A stretch of 64,000 nt of DNA from Novosphingobium sp. (lineage in GTDB: Bacteria; Pseudomonadota; Alphaproteobacteria; Sphingomonadales; Sphingomonadaceae), in contig NZ_JBCNLP010000001.1 in assembly GCF_039595395.1 (NCBI RefSeq), positions 3,782,001-3,846,000 on the forward strand, given 5' to 3'. Made by a program: the position numbers and the translations under genes. The number at the start of each line of letters is the position of its first letter. Position 1 is the first letter of the stretch. This document shows, piece after piece, positions 24,008-31,958 of this stretch. Under the pieces are notes generated by a model. The model was not told the origin of the DNA. It searched no databases and saw only the letters and a list, made by a program, of their open reading frames with translations.

Positions 24008-25303
24008 TTATCGCTTCAGCTCCGCCACCAGCCGGTCGAGCGAAACGGTGGCAAAGCGCGTGTAATCATCGGCCACCGCATAGGGCAGCAGCAGGCTGCG
24101 CCCCCGCACCAACGCCCCGCAACTGTAAACCACATTGGGCACATAGCCGTCGCGCTCACTGTCGCCCGGCTCGATCAGCGGCTCGGCCAGCCGCCCGATC
24201 AGTTTGGAGGGATCGTCGCGGTCCAGCAGCATCGCGCCCATGCAATAGTTGCGCATCACCCCCACGCCATGGGTGAGCAGCAGCCAGCCTTCCTCGATCT
24301 CCAGCGGAGAGCCGCAGTTTCCAAGCTGAATGCTTTCCCAGGGATAGGCGGGCGTCGCCAGCTTCGTGCCGCCATCCCAGGCGAACAGATCCTCGGAGGA
24401 GGCCAGCCACAAATTCTCATTGTCCTGGCGCCCGATCGCCAGATAGCGGTTACCCATCTTGCGCGGAAACAGGGCCATGCCCTTGGAATGGGCCAGATCG
24501 CCGCCGACCGGATGCATCTTGAAGGAGCGGAAATCGTCGGTCTGCAGCAATTCCTGACAAGCCCCATCCGCGCTCACCGCCGTATAGGTGCCGATGAAGG
24601 TGGTGCCCGGCCGGTCGCTGCGCTCGAAGCGGGTGAGCCGCAGATCCTCGATCCCCCGGCTCTGGCTGGCCAGCACCGGAAACAGCACCGCTTCGGACGG
24701 ATCGCAGGCGTGCGTGCAGTCGATCTGAATGGTCTGGGCATCCTTCCAGCCGAGCACCTCGCCCAGCACGGGGGGCACGCCGGTCGGCCCCGGCGCATCG
24801 ACCGTTACCGAGCCGTCGGCATGCCAGGTGCCGGTGCGGAAGGTGACCGAGGAGAGATGCCCCTCCCCGATGCCGCGCAATGAGAGGATGAAGCGCGTCT
24901 CGCCATCCTCATCCTCGGGGTGGTCCGGGTGGCGCACGATGCTGGGGTTGAACAAAGCGGCTGCCTCAAAGGCATATTCCGCGCTGAAATAGGCCCCCAG
25001 CAGCAAGCGCCGCGATTCAGGCAGGTCGGCAATGCCGCCGACCATCTCGTCCAGTTCCTCGGCCCGGCGCAGCAGCGCGGCGCGGGTACCGTTGTGTCGC
25101 TGCTCCAGCGAGCGCCAGGTGCGGTCGAGCTGGCGCACCAGCTCATCATCATCAAACGCCATGATCCGCTCGACCGTGCGCTGGAGCCTCACCTTGCCCG
25201 CCTCATCCGATCCGGCGGGCCAGAAGGGGCGGATCACCGTGCGGGTGGGATCGGGATGCAGCTCCAGTTGCTGCAGGCTGATCAGCGGCAACGGACCATT
25301 CAT
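24008..25303 (-). CDS. Glycoside hydrolase family 130-like protein
   Basis: GH130 enzymes are five-bladed propellers that mostly phosphorolyse or hydrolyse beta-mannosides. The 431-aa product has an N-terminal helical extension (about 1-115) seen in one GH130 subgroup, then propeller motifs: EAAALFNPSIVRHP, FILSLRGIGEGHLSSVTFRTG, HSKGMALFPRKMGNRYLAIGRQDNENLWLA, GNCGSPLEIEEGWLLLTHGVG and the final VVYSCGALVRGRSLLLPYAVADDYTRFA. The ATG at 25303 lacks a clear ribosome binding site but overlaps the stop of a 17-codon upstream frame, which may couple its translation. The substrate is not determinable. Confidence 0.78.
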   Translation of the reverse strand: MNGPLPLISLQQLELHPDPTRTVIRPFWPAGSDEAGKVRLQRTVERIMAFDDDELVRQLDRTWRSLEQRHNGTRAALLRRAEELDEMVGGIADLPESRRLLLGAYFSAEYAFEAAALFNPSIVRHPDHPEDEDGETRFILSLRGIGEGHLSSVTFRTGTWHADGSVTVDAPGPTGVPPVLGEVLGWKDAQTIQIDCTHACDPSEAVLFPVLASQSRGIEDLRLTRFERSDRPGTTFIGTYTAVSADGACQELLQTDDFRSFKMHPVGGDLAHSKGMALFPRKMGNRYLAIGRQDNENLWLASSEDLFAWDGGTKLATPAYPWESIQLGNCGSPLEIEEGWLLLTHGVGVMRNYCMGAMLLDRDDPSKLIGRLAEPLIEPGDSERDGYVPNVVYSCGALVRGRSLLLPYAVADDYTRFATVSLDRLVAELKR

Positions 25304-25353
25304 GGGCGTGTGCCATGGGTTGATGGGTGTCGATTCGCGCCGCTGCAGCTCAT
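25300..25353 (-). CDS. Possible 17-aa leader peptide overlapping the GH130 start
   Basis: A short frame on the minus strand starts at ATG 25353, preceded by AAGGAG at 10 bases, and ends in a TGA that overlaps the GH130 ATG (ATGA). The peptide reads MSCSGANRHPSTHGTRP. The GH130 gene lacks its own good ribosome binding site, so this could be a coupling leader. It may instead be chance. Confidence 0.3.
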   Translation of the reverse strand: MSCSGANRHPSTHGTRP

Positions 25354-25546
25354 GGCCTGAGCACTCCTTGCTTTCGCCCCACCTGTGCAAGACGCTTCAG
25401 AGGGGGGCAGGGTTCCATGGCGCAGAGCCCCTGCGGCGAGAAAATCTTATGGAAACAGGGCGGCCATGGGCCATTGCCCCAAAGGGCAGGCCTTTTGCGT
25501 TAAAATGCGGATCAGCGTAGCCGCGTGACAGCACACTGTTAAGGCG

Positions 25547-27067
25547 ATGGCGGCTATGCAATCGACCATGGTCGACCGCAAAACCCATGGTTACATTCCG
25601 GCTGCCCTGCCCCCCGCCGAGGCGGAACGCCTGGCGATTCTGGAACGGCTGGGCCTGCTCGACACCCCGCCCGAGCGGGAGTTCGACACGATCGTCAAAA
25701 TGGCCAGCCACCTGCTGGGCTGCAAGATCGCGCTGGTCTCGCTGGTCGACAAGGACCGCCAGTGGTTCAAGGCCAAGGTCGGCCTGGAGGCGGCGCAAAC
25801 CCCGCGCGAAGTGGCCTTTTGCGCCCATGCCGTGGCGGCCAACGATGCGCTGGTCGTGCCCGATGCCACGGCGGATGAGCGTTTTGCCGGCAATCCGCTG
25901 GTCACCGGGGCGCCGGGCGTGCGCTTTTACGCGGGCGTGCCCCTGCGCACCGGGCAGGAGGACGGCGCGCCGATGCCGATGGGCACGCTCTGCGTCATCG
26001 ACGACCAGCCGCGCCATTTCGGCCCCAAGGACCTCGAACTGCTGGGCGAGCTGGGCCAGTTGGTCGAGGCGCTGATGGACACACGCTCCGCCACCGCCGA
26101 CGCGCTGCGGCTGGCGGAGGAACGCGGTGAGGCCTTGCGCAAGCTGGACCAGACCAACCGCAAGCTGCGCCAGGCCGAGCGCATGGCCAATGTCGGCTCA
26201 TGGCGGCTGACGCTGGACGACAATCGCGCCGAATGGTCGGAACAGACCTATGCCATCCATGGCGTTCCCGTCGGCGACGGCACCCCGCTGGCCGAGGCGA
26301 TGGAATTTTTCCCGATGGCCTCGCGCGCGATCATCGAGACGGCCATGCGCCGCACCATCAACACCGGCGCGCCCTTCGATTTCGAAAGCGATTTCATCAA
26401 CGCTCATGGCCAGTTGCGTCGCGTGCGAAGCATGGCCGAGCTGGAGCTGGACGATGGCAAGCCCGTCGCCCTGACCGGCGTCTTCCAGGACATCACCGAG
26501 CGCTATCAGATGGAGCAGGCCCTGCGCCGCACCGCCAACACCGATGCGCTGACGGGTCTGGCCAGCCGGGGCCATTTCAACCACCACCTCGATGAAAGGC
26601 TGGCGCAGACGACAGGGCGTGACGATCCCATGGCACTGCTGCTGATCGACCTCGACAATTTCAAGACGGTGAACGACCGCTTCGGCCATCCGGCAGGCGA
26701 CGATCTGCTGCGGCTGATGGCCTCTCGCCTGCAGGCGCCTTATCTGCAAGACAGCTTTGCCGCGCGGCTGGGCGGCGACGAATTCGTGCTGATGGTCAGC
26801 GACAGCAAGCTGCTGGCCGACCTGCCCACGCTGATGCAGCGGCTGCTTCAGGATCTGCGCCATACGGTCAGCAATGCGGTGGAGAGCGTCCATGTCTCGG
26901 CCACGATCGGCGCCTGCTGGCTGGACGCGGGCGACGAGAGCCGCAGCGACCTGCTGCACCGCGCCGATGCCGCTTTGTACGAAGCCAAGCGGGTGCAGCG
27001 CGGCACCGCCAAGATCGACGGGCTGGGCCGGCTGATCATGCCCAAGGCGATCCGGCTTTCGGCTTGA
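25547..27067 (+). CDS. GAF-PAS-GGDEF diguanylate cyclase
   Basis: The protein makes cyclic di-GMP, which usually favours sessile over motile life. Order of domains in 506 aa: GAF (about 25-175, with LVSLVDKDRQWFKA and FCAHAV), a PAS fold (about 210-330, MANVGSWRLTLDD to GVFQDITERYQMEQ), and GGDEF (about 340-495). The signature is intact at residues 409-413 (RLGGDEF). The RxxD inhibitory site normally a few residues before it is absent (LQDSFA), so product feedback inhibition is not expected. No EAL domain is present. The start is uncertain: ATG 25556 is better spaced from AAGG than 25547. Element A2 follows. Confidence 0.92.
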   Translation: MAAMQSTMVDRKTHGYIPAALPPAEAERLAILERLGLLDTPPEREFDTIVKMASHLLGCKIALVSLVDKDRQWFKAKVGLEAAQTPREVAFCAHAVAANDALVVPDATADERFAGNPLVTGAPGVRFYAGVPLRTGQEDGAPMPMGTLCVIDDQPRHFGPKDLELLGELGQLVEALMDTRSATADALRLAEERGEALRKLDQTNRKLRQAERMANVGSWRLTLDDNRAEWSEQTYAIHGVPVGDGTPLAEAMEFFPMASRAIIETAMRRTINTGAPFDFESDFINAHGQLRRVRSMAELELDDGKPVALTGVFQDITERYQMEQALRRTANTDALTGLASRGHFNHHLDERLAQTTGRDDPMALLLIDLDNFKTVNDRFGHPAGDDLLRLMASRLQAPYLQDSFAARLGGDEFVLMVSDSKLLADLPTLMQRLLQDLRHTVSNAVESVHVSATIGACWLDAGDESRSDLLHRADAALYEAKRVQRGTAKIDGLGRLIMPKAIRLSA

Positions 27068-27086
27068 GTTTGGAAAAAGGGACAAT

Positions 27087-27317
27087 GCGAGGGGGTTACC
27101 CCCTCGCGCTCCCATTAATGTCTACCTTGCGCCTCAGCTTCGGCCTTGCGCCCAGCTTGCCGCGCCGCAGGCAGAAATTTGCCAGCGTAGCTCATCCATG
27201 ATCAACTGCCTGCGGCGCTGTGGGTCGCGCAGGTGGAGAGCCTGTGCGCCCCTTTTCGGCCCCCACTGCCCTCTCGTCGGAAGACGTCATGGGAGCGCGA
27301 GGGTGTAACACCCTCGC
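27087..27317. repeat. Palindromic intergenic element family A, copy A2
   Basis: The element is 231 bp long. The left palindrome has the GGGT/ACCC tip (27087-27107) and the right one the GTGT/ACAC tip (27297-27317), the reverse of copy A1. The central inverted repeat CGCGCCGCAGGCA to TGCCTGCGGCG is present, and GTCGGAAGACGTCATGGGAG precedes the right palindrome. It lies between the convergent GGDEF and exonuclease genes. Confidence 0.9.
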
Positions 27318-27348
27318 ATTCACCTTTTCTCTTCCTGAAATCGCCCCT

Positions 27349-27936
27349 TCAAACGAACAGACCACCACCCCTCACCACAGCAGGCGCGACGACCACCCCA
27401 TCGGCCTCCACCCAGAGCGGCGCCTGCTCAGCCACCCGCACCTCCATCAGACGATCGAGCAACAGGCGCAACCAAAGCGCATCGGCACCCGCACGATGGC
27501 GCTGCGGGCACAGCAGGTCGGCATGGTGCTGGGCCTCCATGATCTGCTGATGCGTGGCGCCGATGTCATCGAAGATCCCATCCACATGCTCGACCAGCAC
27601 TGTCGGGGCCGCGATCACGCCGGGCGCCGCCGCGCTGAGCGTGGCCCACCATTGCGCGTCGATGCGGCTGTCGGCGATCACGCGCGCCGTGCCGATGGCC
27701 TCCACTGCCTGCGCCAGCACATCGGCGGGGGCGAGACCTTCCGCATCAAGCTGCGCGCGGGTGATGCCGTGGAGGTCGAAGGCTTCCTGCGTCCAGTCCC
27801 AGTCGCGCCAGGCCTCGTGGGGGCGGATCAGCCACGATCGCGTGCCCTGTGCACCCGAAACGCCAAGTTCGATGGGAAAGGAGGCTCCATGGCGCGGCAG
27901 GCAACTGGCTTCGAAATCGATCGTGACAAAATCCAT
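27349..27936 (-). CDS. DEDDh-type 3'-5' exonuclease family protein
   Basis: The 195-aa product has the layout of DnaQ-like exonucleases: motif I with Asp and Glu (VTIDFEASCLPRHG), a middle motif (VIADSRIDAQWW) containing the next Asp, and motif III with His and Asp (CPQRHRAGADALWL). These suggest a two-metal exonuclease acting on DNA or RNA. It lacks helper domains and is shorter than DnaQ, so a small-oligonucleotide or RNA role is possible. It starts at ATG 27936, and a 367-base gap separates it from guaA. Confidence 0.75.
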   Translation of the reverse strand: MDFVTIDFEASCLPRHGASFPIELGVSGAQGTRSWLIRPHEAWRDWDWTQEAFDLHGITRAQLDAEGLAPADVLAQAVEAIGTARVIADSRIDAQWWATLSAAAPGVIAAPTVLVEHVDGIFDDIGATHQQIMEAQHHADLLCPQRHRAGADALWLRLLLDRLMEVRVAEQAPLWVEADGVVVAPAVVRGGGLFV

Positions 27937-28303
27937 CGCAGCGTCTCCGTCGGCCCGGTCGGCCTACCTTCGGATCATCGAAAACCGCCTTGTCCGGCAC
28001 GGGTGCCAGACCGCTTTCATACGCCCCGGTCCGCAGACAGGCGCGATAGAAAATCTTTTATTCCTACTAAATTTATAGAGAATAAAAATCAGGCTCTCGA
28101 CAATCCCACATGCCCAACGGATGGAAGCGCTGTTGGCTCCCGTGGAAACACTTTGATAAGCGGCGCTCCACCGCAGATGGCGCACGCATGCCGGCAGGCC
28201 GCCGGCATCGCCGTGATGCGGCAAGAAGGCCCGAAAAGCAGAAGGCCCGGCGGGCTCGATCGTTCAGATCAGCGCGCCGGGCCTTCTTGTGCCGGAAGGG
28301 GGA
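27937..28303. other. Intergenic region with AT-rich island and guaA terminator
   Basis: No gene is supported. A marked AT-rich island lies at 28045-28092 and probably belongs to the exonuclease promoter. The right part holds the guaA terminator (28240-28287), with a second partial copy of AGAAGGCCCG at 28224. Confidence 0.45.
28240..28287 (-). terminator. Probable terminator of guaA
   Basis: AGAAGGCCCGGCG (28240-28252) pairs with CGCCGGGCCTTCT (28275-28287), a 13-bp stem with a 22-base loop. Read on the minus strand it starts 17 bases after the guaA stop and is followed by GCTTTTCGG. Confidence 0.75.
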
Positions 28304-29887
28304 TTATTCCCACTCGATCGTGCCGGGCGGCTTGCTGGTGTAGTCGTAGACCACGCGGTTGATGCCCTTCACCTCATTGATGATGCGGGTCGCCACGCGG
28401 CTGAGGAAAGCGGCGTCGAAGGGATAGATGTCCGCCGTCATGCCATCGGTGCTGGTCACGGCGCGCAGGGCGCAGACATTGTCATAGGTGCGGCCATCGC
28501 CCATCACGCCGACCGTCTTGACGGGCAGCAGCACGGCGAAGGCCTGCCAGATCGCGTCATAGAGGCCAGCGTTGCGGATTTCCTCAAGGTACACCGCATC
28601 GGCCTTGCGCAGGATGTCGCAGCGCTCGCGGGTCACCTCGCCGGGGATGCGGATCGCCAGACCCGGTCCGGGGAACGGATGGCGGCCCACGAAGATCTCG
28701 GGCAGGCCCAGCTCGCGGCCCAGCACGCGCACTTCATCCTTGAAGAGTTCGCGCAGCGGCTCGACCAGCTTCATGTTCATGCGCTCGGGCAGGCCGCCGA
28801 CATTGTGGTGGCTCTTGATCGTCACGCTCGGTCCGCCGGTGAAGCTGACGCTCTCGATCACATCGGGGTACAGCGTGCCCTGAGCGAGAAAGTCGGCGCC
28901 GCCGATCTTCTTGGCCTCGGCCTCGAAGACGTCGATGAAGGTCTTGCCGATGAACTTGCGCTTGGCCTCGGGGTCGGTGACGCCGGCCAGACCGCTCATG
29001 AACAGCGTCGCGGCATCGACATGGACCAGCGGAATGTTGAAGTGGCCGCGGAACAGGCTGACGACCTGCTCGGCCTCGCCCTGACGCAGGATGCCGCCAT
29101 CGACGAAGACGCAGGTGAGCTGATCGCCCACCGCTTCGTGGATCAGCAGCGCGGCCACCGCCGAATCGACGCCACCCGAAAGCCCGCAGATCACGCGCGA
29201 GGAGCCGACCTGCTCGCGGATCTCGGCGATCTTGGTCTTGCGGAATTCGGCCATGGTCCAGTCGCCCGAGAGGCCGCAGACATGGCGCACGAAGTTCTTC
29301 AGCAGCTTGGCGCCGTCGGGCGTATGCACCACCTCGGGGTGGAACTGCATGGCGTAGATGCGCTTCTCGTCATTGGCGATGACGGCGAAGGGTGCGCCGG
29401 GCGAAGCGGCCACCGGGCGGAAGCCGGGGGCCAGCTTGGTCACCTTGTCGCCATGGCTCATCCAGACCTGATGGCTCTCGCCGACATTCCAGAGGCCGTT
29501 GAACAGCGCGCAACTGTCGTTGATCTCGATAAAGGCGCGGCCGAACTCGCCGGCGTCGCCCAGCACCACTTCGCCGCCCATCTGATGCATCAGCGACTGC
29601 TGGCCATAGCAGATGCCCAGAATCGGCAGGCCGCTCTCCAGAATGGCGTCCGGAATGGCCGGGCCACCTTCCAGCACCGAGGCCGGGCTGCCCGACAGGA
29701 TGATGCCCTTGGGGGCCATCCGCTCAAAAGCGGCCTGTGCGGCGGTGAAGGGGGCGATCTCGGAATAGACACCGGCTTCGCGCACGCGGCGGGCGATAAG
29801 CTGGGTCACCTGGCTGCCGAAATCGACGATGAGAATCGAGTCGGAGTGGTCCGGGGCGGAGGCGGTGGAGATGGGGTGCTCGCTCAT
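28304..29887 (-). CDS. guaA: GMP synthase (glutamine-hydrolysing)
   Basis: GuaA makes GMP from XMP, ATP and glutamine. The 527-aa product has a class I glutamine amidotransferase domain (about 18-205; nucleophile Cys in ILGICYGQQSLMHQMGG; His and Glu in FHPEV), an ATP pyrophosphatase domain with the P-loop CGLSGGVDSAVAALL, and the C-terminal dimerisation domain ending TSKPPGTIEWE. The length is normal. I chose ATG 29887; a GTG at 29893 is in frame. It diverges from a small ORF with its own ribosome binding site at 30132. Confidence 0.97.
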   Translation of the reverse strand: MSEHPISTASAPDHSDSILIVDFGSQVTQLIARRVREAGVYSEIAPFTAAQAAFERMAPKGIILSGSPASVLEGGPAIPDAILESGLPILGICYGQQSLMHQMGGEVVLGDAGEFGRAFIEINDSCALFNGLWNVGESHQVWMSHGDKVTKLAPGFRPVAASPGAPFAVIANDEKRIYAMQFHPEVVHTPDGAKLLKNFVRHVCGLSGDWTMAEFRKTKIAEIREQVGSSRVICGLSGGVDSAVAALLIHEAVGDQLTCVFVDGGILRQGEAEQVVSLFRGHFNIPLVHVDAATLFMSGLAGVTDPEAKRKFIGKTFIDVFEAEAKKIGGADFLAQGTLYPDVIESVSFTGGPSVTIKSHHNVGGLPERMNMKLVEPLRELFKDEVRVLGRELGLPEIFVGRHPFPGPGLAIRIPGEVTRERCDILRKADAVYLEEIRNAGLYDAIWQAFAVLLPVKTVGVMGDGRTYDNVCALRAVTSTDGMTADIYPFDAAFLSRVATRIINEVKGINRVVYDYTSKPPGTIEWE

Positions 29888-30007
29888 GGCCACCCGTTAG
29901 TCGCGAGGGGACAATATGTCCAGATCGCGGGGGCGTGTCGGGCGCGGCGGGGCGATTTTTGCTGCACCGCACCCAAATTGCGCCATTTACCCCATTGAGT
30001 TGCAAAA

Positions 30008-30030
30008 AACGCAAGAAATATTGTTGCGTT
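30008..30030. promoter_or_regulatory. Inverted repeat between guaA and the small ORF
   Basis: AACGCAA at 30008-30014 and TTGCGTT at 30024-30030 form a perfect inverted repeat with a 9-base AT-rich spacer. The 16-base centre spacing places half-sites on nearly one helical face, as for a dimeric repressor. It lies in the divergent region, 121 bases from guaA and 102 from the small ORF. Confidence 0.4.
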
Positions 30031-30131
30031 CGCACGTGATCCGCCGACGAAACGGTGTATAGGCACGTCCAACGGAGACTTCGCACTTGCACAATTCAAG
30101 AGCGACCTCCTGTTATCAAAGGAGAAACGCC

Positions 30132-30209
30132 ATGATCGCACGTAACCTGGTCGCCCTTGCCCTCGCGCTCGGCACCAGCGGTCTGATGTTCGCCGCCACG
30201 CTCGCCTAA
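30132..30209 (+). CDS. Candidate 25-aa hydrophobic microprotein
   Basis: A 26-codon frame starts at ATG 30132 with a very strong ribosome binding site (AAAGGAGA, 5-6 bases upstream) and ends at TAA 30209. The peptide has two basic or polar residues and then a hydrophobic stretch: MIARNLVALALALGTSGLMF, then AATLA. It resembles a signal peptide or single membrane helix with nothing after it. A good terminator begins 38 bases later, so this looks like a self-contained transcription unit. The function is unknown; it could also be a short leader for a regulatory RNA. Confidence 0.55.
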   Translation: MIARNLVALALALGTSGLMFAATLA

Positions 30210-30246
30210 CCAGCCGCGATGCGGCGGCCACTCAGCCGCCTGACCC

Positions 30247-30279
30247 AAGAGCCGCCCGCCGCAAGGCAGGGCGGCTCTT
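30247..30279 (+). terminator. Terminator after the 25-aa ORF
   Basis: AAGAGCCGCCC (30247-30257) pairs with GGGCGGCTCTT (30269-30279), an 11-bp stem with an 11-base loop. No long T-run follows, but the T-rich arm end is typical of this genome's terminators. Confidence 0.75.
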
Positions 30280-30360
30280 CGCTTATGTAGACCTCACTCG
30301 CCGGTTTTTGTTGTCGCATCGTTTTCGCGAAAAACGGTTCCCACTTTTTCGCACGATGCT

Positions 30361-31833
30361 TCAGCGATTCGCGTAATCCTTGACCAGATCGCTCAGGAAA
30401 TCGCGCCCGATATAGACCGAGGCGACAGAGCGCCGCTCATTGAGCCCATGCACCCCATTGCCATCGGGGTCGCCAAATCCGCCCGGCGGGCCGTAGGAGG
30501 GAATCCCCACCGCTTCCAGAAAGATGCCGTCGGTCGCGCCGGTCGACATGGTGGGCACCAGCGGCACGCCGGGGAAGTAGAGCGCGCTCAGCCGCTCCAC
30601 CGGCCCCAGGATCTGCGGAGTAAGCGGCGGCGCCTTGGCGACGGGCCCGCGCATCTTCTCCATGGTGATGGTCAGGCGCGGATCGCCCATCACCTCCTTC
30701 AGCTTCTCCTGCACCGATTCGACGCTGACACCCGGAAAGACGCGGCAGTTGATGTTGGCGGTGGCCTTCTGCGGCAGCGCATTGTTGGCATGGCCGCCCT
30801 CGACCAGCGTGGCGACGCAGGTGGTGCGCAGCATCGAATGGAACGAGCGGTCGGTGTTGAGCACTTTCTCCGCCGCCTGAGACTCGGCACTGCCGATCGG
30901 CGCGCTGGCGATGGTGCGCATCGCCGCACCCATGGCGTCGGTCCGGCTGGCGCCCAGCTTGCCGAAATAGGCCTTGGTGGTGTCGCTCAGCATCAGCGGA
31001 AATTCGTAATCCCGCACCTTGAGCACCGCATCGGCGATCTCGTAAATCGCATTGTCGCGGATAGGAATCGAGGAATGCCCACCCGGATTGGTCGCGGCGA
31101 TCTGGTAGTTGATGGCGAATTTCTCGCCGACATGCAGCGATTGCTGGATGACATTGCCATGGCCATCGGTGCGCCCGCCGCCGCCTTCGTTAAGGGCAAA
31201 TTCGGCGTCGATCAGATCGCGCTTGTTGTTGGCCAGCCAGTTGGCGCCATTGAAGGCCCAGCTCGTTTCCTCGCCGCAGGTCAGCGCCAGCTTTACCGTG
31301 CGCTTGGGCGTGTAACCGGCCTTCTTCCAGCGCGAGAGCAGATCGATCCAGGTGGCATCCATCGCCTTCATGTCCGAGGTGCCCCGGCCATAGAAATAGC
31401 CACCTTCCTCGATCAGCGTGTAGGGATCGCGGATCCAGTCCTCGCGCTTGGCGACCACCACATCGAGATGGCCCAGCAGCAGGATCGGCTTCAAGGTTTT
31501 GGAACTGCCCGGCAGCACCGCGACCAGCCCGCCTTCCTTGGGATGATCGGGGACGGCGAAGCGGGTGATCTGGGCGTCCCCGAAACCGGCGGCGCGCAGA
31601 TGGGCTTCCACCTTGTCGGCCAGCAGGGTGCAGCTTCCGGTGGTGATCGAGCTGTCGGTTTCGACCAGCTCCTTGTAGAGCGCGCGGAACGCGACCTGAT
31701 CCGGACGCGTGCCCTTGCCGATCTCCACCGCCTGAGCGGACAAACCATTGCCCGCAGGCGCCGCCTGCGCCGTCCCTGACAGCACCGCCCCCAAAGCCAC
31801 CGCGCCTGTCAAAACCTGCCGCAACCGCTTCAT
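30361..31833 (-). CDS. Exported M20 family metallopeptidase
   Basis: M20 peptidases are di-zinc enzymes that cleave C-terminal residues or dipeptides. The 490-aa product has a signal peptide (MKRLRQVLTGAVALGAVLSG, then TAQA), so it is periplasmic or secreted. Metal ligands and the catalytic base are visible: His in LLGHLDVVVAKREDW, Asp in GRGTSDMKAMD, the Glu pair in TCGEETSW, and later His in TNPGGHSS and GVHGLNERRS. The dimerisation domain spans about 225-360. I chose ATG 31833 because the signal peptide starts there. It diverges from gyrB. Confidence 0.9.
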   Translation of the reverse strand: MKRLRQVLTGAVALGAVLSGTAQAAPAGNGLSAQAVEIGKGTRPDQVAFRALYKELVETDSSITTGSCTLLADKVEAHLRAAGFGDAQITRFAVPDHPKEGGLVAVLPGSSKTLKPILLLGHLDVVVAKREDWIRDPYTLIEEGGYFYGRGTSDMKAMDATWIDLLSRWKKAGYTPKRTVKLALTCGEETSWAFNGANWLANNKRDLIDAEFALNEGGGGRTDGHGNVIQQSLHVGEKFAINYQIAATNPGGHSSIPIRDNAIYEIADAVLKVRDYEFPLMLSDTTKAYFGKLGASRTDAMGAAMRTIASAPIGSAESQAAEKVLNTDRSFHSMLRTTCVATLVEGGHANNALPQKATANINCRVFPGVSVESVQEKLKEVMGDPRLTITMEKMRGPVAKAPPLTPQILGPVERLSALYFPGVPLVPTMSTGATDGIFLEAVGIPSYGPPGGFGDPDGNGVHGLNERRSVASVYIGRDFLSDLVKDYANR

Positions 31834-31958
31834 ATCAGTCCCCCTGTGACCGGCGCTTCGCCATTTTGCGCCAATTTGTTGTGGATGGCCGATCACCCGC
31901 GCGCGCGATAGTGGCAAAACGCCTTTCCCCCGCCCGTCACAACGCCTATCAGGCGATG

